A stretch of DNA of 64,000 nucleotides from Pseudoflavitalea rhizosphaerae. Lineage in GTDB: Bacteria; Bacteroidota; Bacteroidia; Chitinophagales; Chitinophagaceae. Shown here piece after piece: positions 52,893 through 61,964 of the stretch (its first letter is position 1; each line of letters opens with the position of its first letter). The DNA lies in the NCBI RefSeq assembly GCF_003991355.1, contig NZ_RCSU01000013.1, positions 62,001 through 126,000 on the forward strand, given 5' to 3'. The notes beneath the pieces were generated by a model that worked only from the letters and a program-made list of their open reading frames with translations, did no database searches and had not been told where the DNA came from. The position numbers and the translations under genes were made by a program.

Positions 52893-54257
52893 ATGACAAA
52901 ACCTTCAATTCCCCGGGGAACAAGAGATTTCGGACCGGAAGTAGTACGCAAAAGACAATATATCTTCAATACCATTCGAAACGTATTTGAACTATACGGC
53001 TTTCAACCACTCGAAACGCCGGCCATGGAAAATATCGAAACCCTTATGGGCAAGTACGGAGAAGAAGGAGATAAACTCATCTTCAAGATCCTCAACAATG
53101 GACTGGACAATAAAGACAAGGAAGAAAAAACACGCGCAGCCCTGGAGAAAGTGCTGCAAGGCAAAACCACCGCAGACCTGACTGAACGGGCACTGAAATA
53201 TGATCTTACCATTCCCTTTGCACGTTACGTAGCGATGAACCATAATCAGCTCACCTTCCCTTTCAAGCGCTACCAGATACAACCCGTCTGGAGGGCAGAC
53301 AACCCGCAACGTGGGCGTTACCGTGAGTTCACGCAATGTGATGCAGATGTTGTGGGCAGCCGCTCACTTCTCAATGAAGTGGAACTTGTGAATATCTATC
53401 ACACGGTGTTCATGGACCTGGGATTGAAAGGATACGAACTCCGCATCAACAGCCGCAAGATACTAACGGCGCTGGCTGAACGCTGTGGTGGCGCAGACCA
53501 GATGATCAATATTACCATCGCTATCGATAAGCTGGATAAGATCGGACTGGATGGAGTGAAGAAAGAACTGGTGGAGCGCGGATTGAAACAGGAACAGATC
53601 GAAACCATCGAACAATACCTTCACATCAGCGGCAGTAATGAAGAAAAGCTGAAAGCCATCGAAACATTGCTCGGAGGAATTGAACAGGGTAAGCTTGGGA
53701 TCGAAGAATTGCGTACAGTAACGGAAACGGTTAACCTAAAAGAGCTGATCATCGATTTCACTTTGGCGCGTGGCCTAAACTATTACACCGGCATTATTTT
53801 TGAAGCGAAAGCTCCACCAAAGGTGAAGATGGGCAGCATCGGCGGCGGCGGCCGTTACGATGATCTTACGGGCCTGTTCGGCGTTCCCAATATTCCGGGT
53901 GTAGGCATCAGCTTTGGCGTTGACCGGATCTATGACGTGCTGGAAGAAATGAACCATTTCCCGCCCGATGTTCAGGTTGGCACACAGGTACTGCTCTTCA
54001 ATCTCGGAGAAGCAGAAAGCAAAGCAGCATACAAACTCATGCAGGAACTGAGGCTGGCCGGCATTCGCAGTGAGCTCTTCCACGAGAACACAAAATTTGA
54101 TAAGCAATTCAAATATGCAGAAAAGAAAGGCATCCCTTATGCTATTATCATTGGCTCCCAGGAACTGGCTGCCGGTGAAGCGGTTATCAAGGACCTGCGC
54201 AAGGGCACACAGCTCAAAGTTACCATGGCTGATGCCGCCTGTTATGTTTTCGGGTAG
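52893..54257 (+). CDS. hisS: histidyl-tRNA synthetase
   Basis: The 454-residue class II synthetase charges tRNA-His. Motif 2 is FKRYQIQPVWRADNPQRGRY then EFTQCDADVVG; the histidine-A motif is ARGLNYYTGIIFEAKAPPKV (read in part); the C-terminal anticodon-binding domain includes FKYAEKKGIPYAIIIGSQEL. The frame is open to 52662 inside the phosphatase gene, but the true N-terminus is MTKPSIPRGTRDFGPEVVRK at 52893. It is downstream of the phosphatase, sharing its promoter. Confidence 0.96.
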   Translation: MTKPSIPRGTRDFGPEVVRKRQYIFNTIRNVFELYGFQPLETPAMENIETLMGKYGEEGDKLIFKILNNGLDNKDKEEKTRAALEKVLQGKTTADLTERALKYDLTIPFARYVAMNHNQLTFPFKRYQIQPVWRADNPQRGRYREFTQCDADVVGSRSLLNEVELVNIYHTVFMDLGLKGYELRINSRKILTALAERCGGADQMINITIAIDKLDKIGLDGVKKELVERGLKQEQIETIEQYLHISGSNEEKLKAIETLLGGIEQGKLGIEELRTVTETVNLKELIIDFTLARGLNYYTGIIFEAKAPPKVKMGSIGGGGRYDDLTGLFGVPNIPGVGISFGVDRIYDVLEEMNHFPPDVQVGTQVLLFNLGEAESKAAYKLMQELRLAGIRSELFHENTKFDKQFKYAEKKGIPYAIIIGSQELAAGEAVIKDLRKGTQLKVTMADAACYVFG

Positions 54258-54339
54258 AGCTATATCATCTAAGGAATATCATAGTAACATATAAGTAATA
54301 TCTAAGTAAGATCCTCCCTAATGGAGCGATGCCCAAAGC

Positions 54340-54373
54340 AAAGAGCAGCATACCGCAAGGCGTGCTGCTCTTT
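54340..54373. terminator. bidirectional hairpin between hisS and the DinB-fold gene
   Basis: AAAGAGCAGCA and TGCTGCTCTTT form a perfect 11-bp stem with a 12-nt loop between two convergent genes. The stem ends in a short A/T run in either direction, so it can act as a weak terminator for both. Confidence 0.65.
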
Positions 54374-54398
54374 GTGTTATCAGTAATAAATTCTCTTC

Positions 54399-54890
54399 TT
54401 ACCCGAAGATCTGCCGGAGATGATGCTCCATGTGATCAGCATAATCATCGATCCACCAGCCAAGCGTTTTCACTTCGCCGTTAGGAATGATCACCTGGTA
54501 GTTGAGCTTATCGGCCGGGAGATTGGTAATCACGTAGAGTATCTGCTGATTCAATCCGATCCACATCTGGAGGATATGATCGAAGGGCAGCTGCTGATAC
54601 GCGTTGATGCTAACGAGATCATCCTGCTGATAAGGTGTGATCCTGTAGGGTTGAGGAAGATACTGTACGTCGGTAAAGCGTTTGAGGTTGTTGATGGCAG
54701 AGTCAACGAGGTGACCGAGAATTTCCAGCTTCGACCATTTTGCGGGATTGGGCTTTGCCAGCCATTCATCCAGGGCGAGATCGCGCGCACGTAACGGCAT
54801 GTCCAGCACATGACTGGTCAATCGGGTTACGGTTGTGGCAATTGCGGGTGTGAGTAATCCTTCCTGCATAACAACAAATTTTAAGGACAT
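54399..54890 (-). CDS. DinB-superfamily (four-helix metal-binding) protein
   Basis: The 163-residue protein has the DinB/YfiT four-helix bundle: an N-terminal LDEWLAKPNPAKWSKLEILG, then the metal-ligand histidine in GHLVDSAINNLKRF, and the two C-terminal histidines in YADHMEHHLRQIF. Such proteins are metal-dependent thiol transferases or hydrolases of unassigned substrate. It is unrelated to DNA polymerase IV (also called DinB). ATG 54869 is an alternative start, with a TTTG-containing near -7 box ending 5 nt upstream of it. Confidence 0.87.
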   Translation of the reverse strand: MSLKFVVMQEGLLTPAIATTVTRLTSHVLDMPLRARDLALDEWLAKPNPAKWSKLEILGHLVDSAINNLKRFTDVQYLPQPYRITPYQQDDLVSINAYQQLPFDHILQMWIGLNQQILYVITNLPADKLNYQVIIPNGEVKTLGWWIDDYADHMEHHLRQIFG

Positions 54891-55050
54891 TCAAGTTACT
54901 GAAATTATTTGAAGAATCCGCGGCAATGCCGCATCCGGACAGGATTTGCAAGGGATCCAACAATCAGCGTTTACATTCAGTTGAAAAGATTATGCCAGAA
55001 AAAAGGCGAAGTCTACGCTCCGCCTTTCGATTATCTTTCAAATTATCTTT

Positions 55051-56247
55051 TTACACTTTTTCATATACGATGGCGGCTCCCTGCCCTACGCCCACACACA
55101 TCGTAGCCAGTCCATACCGCATATCCCTGCGCTGCATTTCGTGCAATAATGTGGTAGTGATCCGCACGCCGCTGCAACCCAGCGGATGACCGATGGCAAT
55201 AGCGCCACCATTCACATTCACTTTGCTTTGGTCAAGCCCCAGCTCGCGGATACAGGCAAGGGATTGTGAAGCAAATGCCTCATTCAATTCAATCAGATCG
55301 AGATCTTTCACGGTGATGCCTGCCCGCTGCAGCGCCTTTTGCGATGCAGGCACAGGGCCGATCCCCATGATGCCGGGATCCACTCCCGCAACCCCCATCG
55401 ATACAATGCGCGCCATCGGTGTAAGATCATATTTTTTCAGCGAGTCTTCACTCGCCAGCAATACAGCAGCAGCCCCGTCATTGATGCCGGAAGAATTGCC
55501 CGCTGTTACTGAACCGTCCTTCGCGAAAGCCGGACGAAGGGTTTGCAATTTTTCTAAAGTTGATTTGCGCGGATGCTCATCCACTTCGAACAATATCTTT
55601 TCATTCTTTCCTCCCAATACTTCCACACCTGCGATCTCGATAGGCCAGATGCCCCTTTCGAGTGCAGCGAAATATTTATCCTGGCTCGCCAGTGCGAAGG
55701 CATCCTGTTCTTCACGACTGATCTTCCATTGCCTGGCAACATTTTCTGCCGTTTCACCCATCGAGTAAGGATGATGCATATCTGAGAGTTTCTTATTGGT
55801 GAAGCGCCATCCGATAGTAGTATCATACATTTCGGTATTGCGGCTCCAGGCGCCGGATGATTTGGCCATCACGAAAGGCGCACGTGTCATACTTTCAACG
55901 CCGCCCGCCAGGTAGAGCTCACCTTCACCACACATCACGGCGCGTGCCGCATCCATAATGGCCTGCAATCCGGAAGCGCAGAGACGGTTTACGGTATTGC
56001 CACCTACAGAAACGGGCAGACCGGCAAGGAGAGCGGCCATGCGGGCCACATCGCGGTTATCCTCCCCTGCCTGGTTGGCATCGCCGGCAATCACATCTTC
56101 GATCGCATTCACATCAACCCCGGGATTACGCTGGATGAGGGTCCTGAGCACATGGGCAAGCAGGTCGTCAGGCCTGATGCTACTGAGTGCGCCACCATAT
56201 TTTCCAATGGGCGTTCTCACTGCATCAACGATATAAACTTTCTTCAT
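55051..56247 (-). CDS. acetyl-CoA C-acyltransferase (thiolase)
   Basis: The 398-residue enzyme condenses or cleaves 3-ketoacyl-CoA. The nucleophile is C90 in NRLCASGLQAI. The catalytic histidine is in GGAIAIGHPLGCSGVRITTT and the second cysteine in ATMCVGVGQGAAIVYE. The mature start is MKKVYIVDAVRTPIGKYGGA at 56247; the open frame upstream is not thiolase. FadA- and PcaF-type thiolases share these motifs, so the exact pathway (beta-oxidation or aromatic-acid breakdown) is undecided. No partner enzymes of either pathway adjoin it. It is divergent from rlmN. Confidence 0.94.
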   Translation of the reverse strand: MKKVYIVDAVRTPIGKYGGALSSIRPDDLLAHVLRTLIQRNPGVDVNAIEDVIAGDANQAGEDNRDVARMAALLAGLPVSVGGNTVNRLCASGLQAIMDAARAVMCGEGELYLAGGVESMTRAPFVMAKSSGAWSRNTEMYDTTIGWRFTNKKLSDMHHPYSMGETAENVARQWKISREEQDAFALASQDKYFAALERGIWPIEIAGVEVLGGKNEKILFEVDEHPRKSTLEKLQTLRPAFAKDGSVTAGNSSGINDGAAAVLLASEDSLKKYDLTPMARIVSMGVAGVDPGIMGIGPVPASQKALQRAGITVKDLDLIELNEAFASQSLACIRELGLDQSKVNVNGGAIAIGHPLGCSGVRITTTLLHEMQRRDMRYGLATMCVGVGQGAAIVYEKV

Positions 56248-56264
56248 ATAGCTTATTAAGGCAG

Positions 56265-56293
56265 CAAATATAGCGGTTTGCCCCATCTTGCAA
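56265..56293 (-). promoter_or_regulatory. promoter of the thiolase gene
   Basis: On the minus strand TTG (56293-56291) and TATATTTG (56272-56265) are 18 bp apart, a good -33/-7 pair. The start point would be near 56259, about 12 nt before the ATG. Confidence 0.6.
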
Positions 56294-56322
56294 TACAGAC
56301 CTGCCGTTACCAAAAACAATGC

Positions 56323-56330
56323 TACCTTTG
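56323..56330 (+). promoter_or_regulatory. -7 box of rlmN
   Basis: TACCTTTG matches TAnnTTTG exactly and ends 4 nt before the ATG at 56335, predicting a leaderless mRNA. The -33 element is not clear. Confidence 0.5.
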
Positions 56331-56334
56331 CAGG

Positions 56335-57396
56335 ATGGCAAACACAGGGAAGAAGAACATAAGGCATCTGAGCCTCAGTGAGTTGGAGAAGTATTTTGAG
56401 GAACTCGGCGAGAAGAAGTTCCGCACCGGACAGGTGTACGAATGGATTTGGCAAAAACATGCCCATAGTTTCGAGGCCATGACCAACCTCAGCAAAGAGC
56501 TCCGTCAGAAACTCGCTGATCATTTCTCCCTTCCTTCCCTTAGCGTGGGCGCCACTCAGTATTCCGCGGACGGTACAGTGAAATCAAGGTTCAAGACCGT
56601 TGACGGACATGCCGTGGAAGGCGTTCTGATCCCCACTGACGAACGCAAAACAGCTTGCGTGAGCTCACAGATCGGTTGTTCCCTCAGTTGCAAATTCTGC
56701 GCTACCGGTTACATGGAGCGCAAACGCAACCTTGACTACGACGAGATCTATGACGAAGTGGTGCTGATCAACCAGCAGTCCGAGCGCGTATACAACAAGA
56801 AACTCACCAATATCGTATTCATGGGAATGGGCGAGCCGCTGTTGAATTACAAGAACGTGCTCAAAGCCATCGAAAAGATCACAGATCCGAATGGCGGACT
56901 GGCCATGAGCCCCCGCCGCATCACTGTGTCTACTGCCGGTGTAGCGAAGATGATCCGTCAGCTGGGTGAAGACCAGGTCCGTTTCAAACTCGCTTTGTCG
57001 CTCCACGCGGCCAACGACCAGAAAAGGAATGAGATCATGCCGATCAATGAGACCAACAATCTCAAAGCATTGATCGACGCCATGAATTTCTTTTACAAGG
57101 CAACCGGCAACGAGATCACTTTTGAATACATCCTTTTCAAAGACTTCAACGATTCTCTGAAAGATGCGGATGAACTGATCAGGATCTACAGGCAGGTTCC
57201 TGCAGACCTCGTGAATATCATAGAATACAATCCCATCGACAAAGCCGCTTTCATGAAGCCCGATGAGAATGCAGTACAGGCTTTCATGCAGTATTTGGAA
57301 AAACACCGCGTCAATGCAAGGTTACGCCGGAGCCGTGGTAAAGATATCGATGCTGCCTGCGGTCAGTTAGCCAATAAGGAAGTACAGGTAGGTTAA
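56335..57396 (+). CDS. rlmN: 23S rRNA (adenine2503-C2)/tRNA (adenine37-C2)-methyltransferase RlmN
   Basis: RlmN is a radical-SAM enzyme that methylates A2503 of 23S rRNA and A37 of some tRNAs. The 353-residue protein has the cluster motif C115-xxx-C119-xx-C122 (CSLSCKFCATG). It also has GMGEPLLNYKNVLKAIEKIT, the SAM-binding RRITVSTAGV segment and the C-terminal methyl-carrying cysteine in DIDAACGQLA. The frame extends to 56278, but the ATG at 56335 fits the family N-terminus and lies 4 nt after a -7 box. Confidence 0.95.
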   Translation: MANTGKKNIRHLSLSELEKYFEELGEKKFRTGQVYEWIWQKHAHSFEAMTNLSKELRQKLADHFSLPSLSVGATQYSADGTVKSRFKTVDGHAVEGVLIPTDERKTACVSSQIGCSLSCKFCATGYMERKRNLDYDEIYDEVVLINQQSERVYNKKLTNIVFMGMGEPLLNYKNVLKAIEKITDPNGGLAMSPRRITVSTAGVAKMIRQLGEDQVRFKLALSLHAANDQKRNEIMPINETNNLKALIDAMNFFYKATGNEITFEYILFKDFNDSLKDADELIRIYRQVPADLVNIIEYNPIDKAAFMKPDENAVQAFMQYLEKHRVNARLRRSRGKDIDAACGQLANKEVQVG

Positions 57397-57448
57397 TATT
57401 TCTCTCTATATTTTTTTAATTACTGTTGAAAAACAGCAATGCACTATT

Positions 57449-59050
57449 ATGAAAAAACAACCAAACGGATTCAAGAAATTCATCCAGACGGAAGAAAAAG
57501 GATCCATCAAAAAAGAGCGCATCCGCCAGGAAAAGAAAGCCATGCGCAAAGAGACCCAGGAATATTTTGCTAAAAAGAAAGAAGAGGCAAAACAGTCAAG
57601 AGCTGCCGGTAACACAACCAGTAAAGCCAAATGGGGATCGCGCGGCAATGAAGGCGCCGACAGGATCGAAAAAAAGAAAATTTCCAAATCAGAAGATAAG
57701 AATGAACGTGGTGGCCGCCCATTCAAAAAGAATGATGCCGGCAATCGTTCCTTCAAAGGCGCTTCAAAAGGTAAGGGCTCTTTCAAAAGCAATGATCGTG
57801 ATGACCGTAGTCAGCAAGGTGATGCACGCGGCGGATTCAAAAAGAAAGGAGGCTTCAAAAAAAGCAGCGGCTTAGGTCCGCGCGCTTTCAAGAAAGCCGG
57901 TGGTTACAAAGCGATGAGCCGCGATGCAGCTGCTTTTGAAGAGAAGACAAAAGGTTTCAAGAAAGAAATGCCTGCTGCACCGAAAGATCAGGAGCAGCAG
58001 TCGCCCCGTTTCAAGAATACACGTTTCACCGATAAGAAGCCGTTTAACAAGAGCGAAGAAGGTTCTGCACAAGATGATGCCAAACCTTATCGTTTCGACA
58101 GAACAGAAAAACCTGCATTCAAGAAACGTGAAGGCGCAACCGAAAAAACTTCGAAACCAAAATCAAATTTTTCCAGCCGTATCGAAGGCGCAGGTCCTCA
58201 AACCGAGAAGTCTGCCAGGAATGCTCCGGGCACTTCACGGAAGAAGATCGCGGTAGAGAAAGAGGAAGCTCCTGAGAAACCCGCTATCGTGAATACCGGG
58301 TCTATGCCGCTCAATAAATTCATTGCGCATGCAGGCGTATGTTCCAGAAGGGATGCAGCCGATATTGTAAGATCAGGCAAAGTGGTGGTGAATGGAACAA
58401 CAGTTACCGAACCAGGTTTCAAAGTATCCGGCAAAGACGAGATCAAAGTGAACGGAAAGAAGATAGCGGTGAGAAGGAATCTCGTTTACATCCTGCTCAA
58501 CAAACCCAAGGATTATATCACTACTACAGAAGATCCGCAGGGCCGCAAAACAGTACTGGATATCATCCGCAATGCCACTACCGAGCGCGTATACCCGATC
58601 GGAAGACTGGACCGCAATACTACCGGCGTCCTCCTCCTCACCAATGATGGAGAACTGGCGCAGAAATTATCTCACCCCAGTTACGAGATCAAAAAGATCT
58701 ATGAAGTAACACTCGATAAACCACTCACCAAAAAAGATTTCGACAGCATCATCGGCGGTGTGAACCTGGAAGATGGCTTCATCCAGCCCGATGCGCTTGC
58801 ATATGCAGATAGCAAAGACAAAGCTGTGATCGGTATGGAGATCCACAGTGGCCGCAACCGCATCGTCCGTCGCATCTTCGAGCATATGGGCTATGATGTG
58901 CGCAACCTGGACCGAGTAATGTATGCCAACCTCACAAAGAAGAATGTAGACCGCGGCAAATGGCGTCTCCTCACCGAGAAGGAAGTCCGCCTGCTCAAAT
59001 ACCTCAACGCTTCTTACACCAACAAAAACAAACCTGCGCGCCGTGGCTAA
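57449..59050 (+). CDS. RluB/RsuA-family pseudouridine synthase with a 286-residue basic N-terminal extension
   Basis: Residues 287-533 form a normal RsuA/RluB-family enzyme. They comprise an S4 RNA-binding domain (LNKFIAHAGVCSRRDAADIV) and the catalytic domain with D388 in IGRLDRNTTGVLLLTNDGE and the RNRIVRRIFEHMGYDVRNLD motif. Substrate (large-subunit uridine 2605 for RluB) is not certain. Residues 1-286 are Lys/Gly/Ser/Phe-rich, with recurring FKK and FK motifs (GGFKKKGGFKKSSGLGPRAF), and are predicted to be disordered and strongly basic. The extension may add RNA affinity or phase separation. The gene lies 52 nt after rlmN and overlaps the next gene by 8 nt. Confidence 0.92.
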   Translation: MKKQPNGFKKFIQTEEKGSIKKERIRQEKKAMRKETQEYFAKKKEEAKQSRAAGNTTSKAKWGSRGNEGADRIEKKKISKSEDKNERGGRPFKKNDAGNRSFKGASKGKGSFKSNDRDDRSQQGDARGGFKKKGGFKKSSGLGPRAFKKAGGYKAMSRDAAAFEEKTKGFKKEMPAAPKDQEQQSPRFKNTRFTDKKPFNKSEEGSAQDDAKPYRFDRTEKPAFKKREGATEKTSKPKSNFSSRIEGAGPQTEKSARNAPGTSRKKIAVEKEEAPEKPAIVNTGSMPLNKFIAHAGVCSRRDAADIVRSGKVVVNGTTVTEPGFKVSGKDEIKVNGKKIAVRRNLVYILLNKPKDYITTTEDPQGRKTVLDIIRNATTERVYPIGRLDRNTTGVLLLTNDGELAQKLSHPSYEIKKIYEVTLDKPLTKKDFDSIIGGVNLEDGFIQPDALAYADSKDKAVIGMEIHSGRNRIVRRIFEHMGYDVRNLDRVMYANLTKKNVDRGKWRLLTEKEVRLLKYLNASYTNKNKPARRG

Positions 59051-59765
59051 GATCTCACTGGACATTATCGAAGAGAACGATCATTTTGTAGCAATCAATA
59101 AACCATCAGGAATGCTCAGCATCCCTGACCGGGAAGGAAAAGAGACGAGTCTTAAACAATTACTCCGCGAGAAATACGGGAATATCTTTGTTGTACATCG
59201 TCTCGACAGGGATACCAGCGGCGTGATCATCTTTGCGAAGAACGAAGAAGCCCATCAGTTCCTCTCCATCGCATTCGAAGACAGAACGGTGGAAAAATTC
59301 TATGAAGGCATCGTTACCGGTACATTGCCTTCTTCCGAAGGCACCATCGATCAGCCAATTGCTGAAAGCACCACCAAAAGAGGTGAAATGCTGATCCACA
59401 GAAGAGGCAAACCTTCCATCACCGATTATAAAGTGGAAGAGAATTTTGGGAAATTTTCACTGGTGAGGTTCCAGATCCATACTGGCCGTACACACCAGAT
59501 CCGCGTACACATGCAGTTCCTGGGACATCCGCTGATTTGTGATCCAACTTATGGCGATGGAAAACCGGTACTGATCTCCAGTATCAAAAAAGATTACAAG
59601 CTCTCCAAAAACGAAGAAGAAGAACGCCCGATCCTGAACAGGGTGGCTTTGCATGCAGCAGAACTAAGGTTTACCTCTCCTAACGGTACGAAGTATGCGC
59701 TGAAGGCGGAGATGCCGAAGGATATGCGTGCGCTGTTGCAGCAGTTGAGGAAGAGAGTAAAATAA
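59043..59765 (+). CDS. RluA-family pseudouridine synthase
   Basis: The 240-residue enzyme starts at a GTG within the end of the upstream synthase gene (8-nt overlap, hence coupled translation). The catalytic aspartate is D55 in VHRLDRDTSGVIIFAKNEEA, and the RTHQIRVHMQFLGHPLICDP motif is complete. It lacks an S4 domain, as in the smaller RluA-type and TruC enzymes. The RNA target cannot be named. Two unrelated-subfamily pseudouridine synthases plus rlmN form an RNA-modification cluster. Confidence 0.93.
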   Translation: MAKISLDIIEENDHFVAINKPSGMLSIPDREGKETSLKQLLREKYGNIFVVHRLDRDTSGVIIFAKNEEAHQFLSIAFEDRTVEKFYEGIVTGTLPSSEGTIDQPIAESTTKRGEMLIHRRGKPSITDYKVEENFGKFSLVRFQIHTGRTHQIRVHMQFLGHPLICDPTYGDGKPVLISSIKKDYKLSKNEEEERPILNRVALHAAELRFTSPNGTKYALKAEMPKDMRALLQQLRKRVK

Positions 59766-59784
59766 ATTTTGTTTCGGTGCCGCC

Positions 59785-59889
59785 AATCGCTCGCCTCCGG
59801 CGAGTGATTGTTTTTTAGTCGCCTCCGGCGACGCGGTGTTCGCCGGAGGCGAACAAAAATAAGTCACTCGCCGGAGGCGAGCGACTGCC
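59785..59889. repeat. nested palindromic repeat, copy B
   Basis: This copy has the same order of four sub-palindromes as copy A: GCTCGCCTCCGGCGAGTG, GTCGCCTCCGGCGAC, TCGCCGGAGGCGA and CACTCGCCGGAGGCGAGCGA. Its central 41 nt (59814-59854) are identical to 9083-9123. It lies between convergent genes and directly abuts the amidohydrolase 3' end, so it may serve as a bidirectional terminator. Its outer flanks do not share copy A's GACTAAAAAG inverted repeat. Confidence 0.88.
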
Positions 59890-59899
59890 TGCACGCTGA

Positions 59900-61174
59900 T
59901 TATTTCTTATACACCACGCCATCTTTCATCACAAAACTCACTTTACCCATCACCTTCACATCGCGTTCCGGATCGCCTTCCACTGCAATGATATCGGCCA
60001 GTTTACCTTTCTCAATACTGCCCAACTGATCACTCACTCCCAACAGGTCAGCTGCACTTACCGTGGCTGACTGAATAGCTTTCATCACCGGCATGCCCGC
60101 TTCATTCATATAAACGAACTCCATCCAGTTCTTTCCATGCGCATACACGCCGGCATCTGTGCCGAAGGCGATCTTCACCCCTTCCTTATAGGCTTTGGCA
60201 AACATGGTCTGAATTTTAGGGCCGATGGCCAACGCCTTGGGCGTTACCAGTTCAGGATAATACCCGGTTTTCTTTGCGGAATCAGCTACTGACTTCCCGG
60301 CAATGATGGTGGGTACCAAATAAGTTCCATGCTGCTTCATCAACGCAATCACTTCATCATCCATATACGTTCCATGTTCGATGCTGTTCACACCGCCGCG
60401 CACAGCGCGTTTCATGGCCTCTGCACCATGACAATGAGCCGCCACTTTGAAACCATAATCCTTTGCGGTTTCCACAATTGCTTTTATTTCATCTTCCGTG
60501 AACTGTGGGTTCTCGCCACTCTTCGCCACGCTGAGTACACCTCCGGAAGCTGTGATCTTGATCAGGTCTGACCCATCCTTGTACCGCTGACGAACCGCTT
60601 TGCGACATTCATCCGGTCCATTGGCAACGCCTGCTGCCGGGCCGGGATCTCCCTGCAGGTCTTTGCGATAGCCATTGGTTGGGTCAGCATGCCCGCCGGT
60701 AGTGGCAATGGATTTACCCGCCGTGAACACACGGGGACCAACAATTAATTTCTTATTGATAGCATTACGCAAAGCAATGTTTACACCACTGCCACCAAGA
60801 TCACGCACAGATGTAAAGCCAGCCATCAATGTACGATTACTGAACATCACAGACTGAAAAGCATAATCGGCAGGATTCAATGTAAAAGTTTCCAGGTAAC
60901 GGTTCGGATTGGTCTCATGCTCCATGTGTACATGACAATCGATCAAACCCGGCATCACCGTGGACCGCTTCAGATCCATCACAATATCAGCACCGGTTCC
61001 GGCAACATAACCCTTTTGTATATCCGAGATCTTATTCCCTTCAACGATGATGGTCTGTTCAGTACGCACTGAACCATTCTTTACATCTATCAGCCGGCCA
61101 CAATGTAAGAGCGTGCGCTGCGCAAACAATAATACAGGAATGAAAAACAGGAAAAGTAGAAACAGCTTTCTCAT
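59900..61174 (-). CDS. exported amidohydrolase (imidazolonepropionase/prolidase type)
   Basis: The 424-residue protein begins with a signal peptide (LFLLFLFFIPVLLFAQ) and has the amidohydrolase metal ligands: DCHVHMEHETN after VMPGLIDC, the metal-bridging lysine region, VAAHCHGAEAMKRAVR with two histidines, GVNSIEHGTYMDD, and the catalytic aspartate in AFGTDAGVYAHG. Exported members of this subfamily hydrolyse Xaa-Pro dipeptides or cyclic amides. Substrate is undetermined. It reads toward the repeat copy B. Upstream it has its own start with no clear -7 box. Confidence 0.9.
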   Translation of the reverse strand: MRKLFLLFLFFIPVLLFAQRTLLHCGRLIDVKNGSVRTEQTIIVEGNKISDIQKGYVAGTGADIVMDLKRSTVMPGLIDCHVHMEHETNPNRYLETFTLNPADYAFQSVMFSNRTLMAGFTSVRDLGGSGVNIALRNAINKKLIVGPRVFTAGKSIATTGGHADPTNGYRKDLQGDPGPAAGVANGPDECRKAVRQRYKDGSDLIKITASGGVLSVAKSGENPQFTEDEIKAIVETAKDYGFKVAAHCHGAEAMKRAVRGGVNSIEHGTYMDDEVIALMKQHGTYLVPTIIAGKSVADSAKKTGYYPELVTPKALAIGPKIQTMFAKAYKEGVKIAFGTDAGVYAHGKNWMEFVYMNEAGMPVMKAIQSATVSAADLLGVSDQLGSIEKGKLADIIAVEGDPERDVKVMGKVSFVMKDGVVYKK

Positions 61175-61241
61175 GTAGCAGAAGATTGGTTTGTTCCCTT
61201 AAGATACTAATTGCAGGGAGAAATCCTATGCCCGTTCAAAC

Positions 61242-61270
61242 AAAAATCCCCTGCATCAAATGCAAGGGAC
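61242..61270 (-). terminator. intrinsic terminator downstream of the peroxiredoxin gene
   Basis: On the minus strand a stem (TCCCTTGCAT with ATGCAGGGGA, one mismatch) is followed by TTTTTG. It lies about 60 nt after the stop codon. Confidence 0.72.
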
Positions 61271-61328
61271 CCTGAATATTAAAAGCTACGGAACTACAGC
61301 CTGATTGTTGTTGTTACAGTTATAACAA

Positions 61329-61964
61329 TTACAAGTTAGGCTGCGGTGTGTAGCGCAGGTACGGTTTTACCACATCAACTCCTTTGGGGAATTTCTTGAT
61401 GGCATCTTCAGTAGAAACTGCAGGCACCACAATTACATTCTCACCATTTTTCCAGTCGGCAGGCGTTGCTACGCTGTAGTTGGCGGTCAGTTGCAGAGAG
61501 TCAACCACGCGCAGTACTTCGTAGAAATTCCTTCCGGTAGAAGCGGGGTAAGTGATCATCAGTTTCACTTTCTTATCAGGCCCGATCACAAAAAGAGAAC
61601 GAACAGTGAAAGTTTCTGATGCGTTGGGGTGGATCATATCGTACAGCCCTGCTACTTCGCGGCTCTCATCAGCGATGATGGGAAAGCCCACGTTACAGTG
61701 CTGCGTTTCGTTGATATCTTTAACCCAGCCAAAGTGTTTGTCAAGCGGATCAACACTCACAGCCAGTACTTTTACATTGCGTTTTGCAAATTCCTCCTGC
61801 AGCAGTGCAGTCTTTCCCAGTTCGGTTGTACACACAGGCGTATAGTCGGCGGGGTGAGAAAAGAGGATGCCCCAGCCGTTGCCGAGGTATTCATAGAAGT
61901 CCAGGTCACCGGCAGTAGTCTTTGCCTTGAAGTTGGGAGCTATGTCTCCTAATCTTAAACTCAT
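61329..61964 (-). CDS. 1-Cys peroxiredoxin (Prx6 type)
   Basis: The 211-residue enzyme reduces peroxides. The peroxidatic cysteine is C45 in HPADYTPVCTTELG, and the active-site arginine is in the FTVRSLFVIGPDKKVK segment. The C-terminal domain (YSVATPADWKNGENVIVVPA) with KPYLRYTPQP is typical of the Prx6 class, which lacks a resolving cysteine. No signal peptide, so it is cytoplasmic. It is a single gene with its own terminator. No regulator gene such as oxyR adjoins it. Confidence 0.93.
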   Translation of the reverse strand: MSLRLGDIAPNFKAKTTAGDLDFYEYLGNGWGILFSHPADYTPVCTTELGKTALLQEEFAKRNVKVLAVSVDPLDKHFGWVKDINETQHCNVGFPIIADESREVAGLYDMIHPNASETFTVRSLFVIGPDKKVKLMITYPASTGRNFYEVLRVVDSLQLTANYSVATPADWKNGENVIVVPAVSTEDAIKKFPKGVDVVKPYLRYTPQPNL

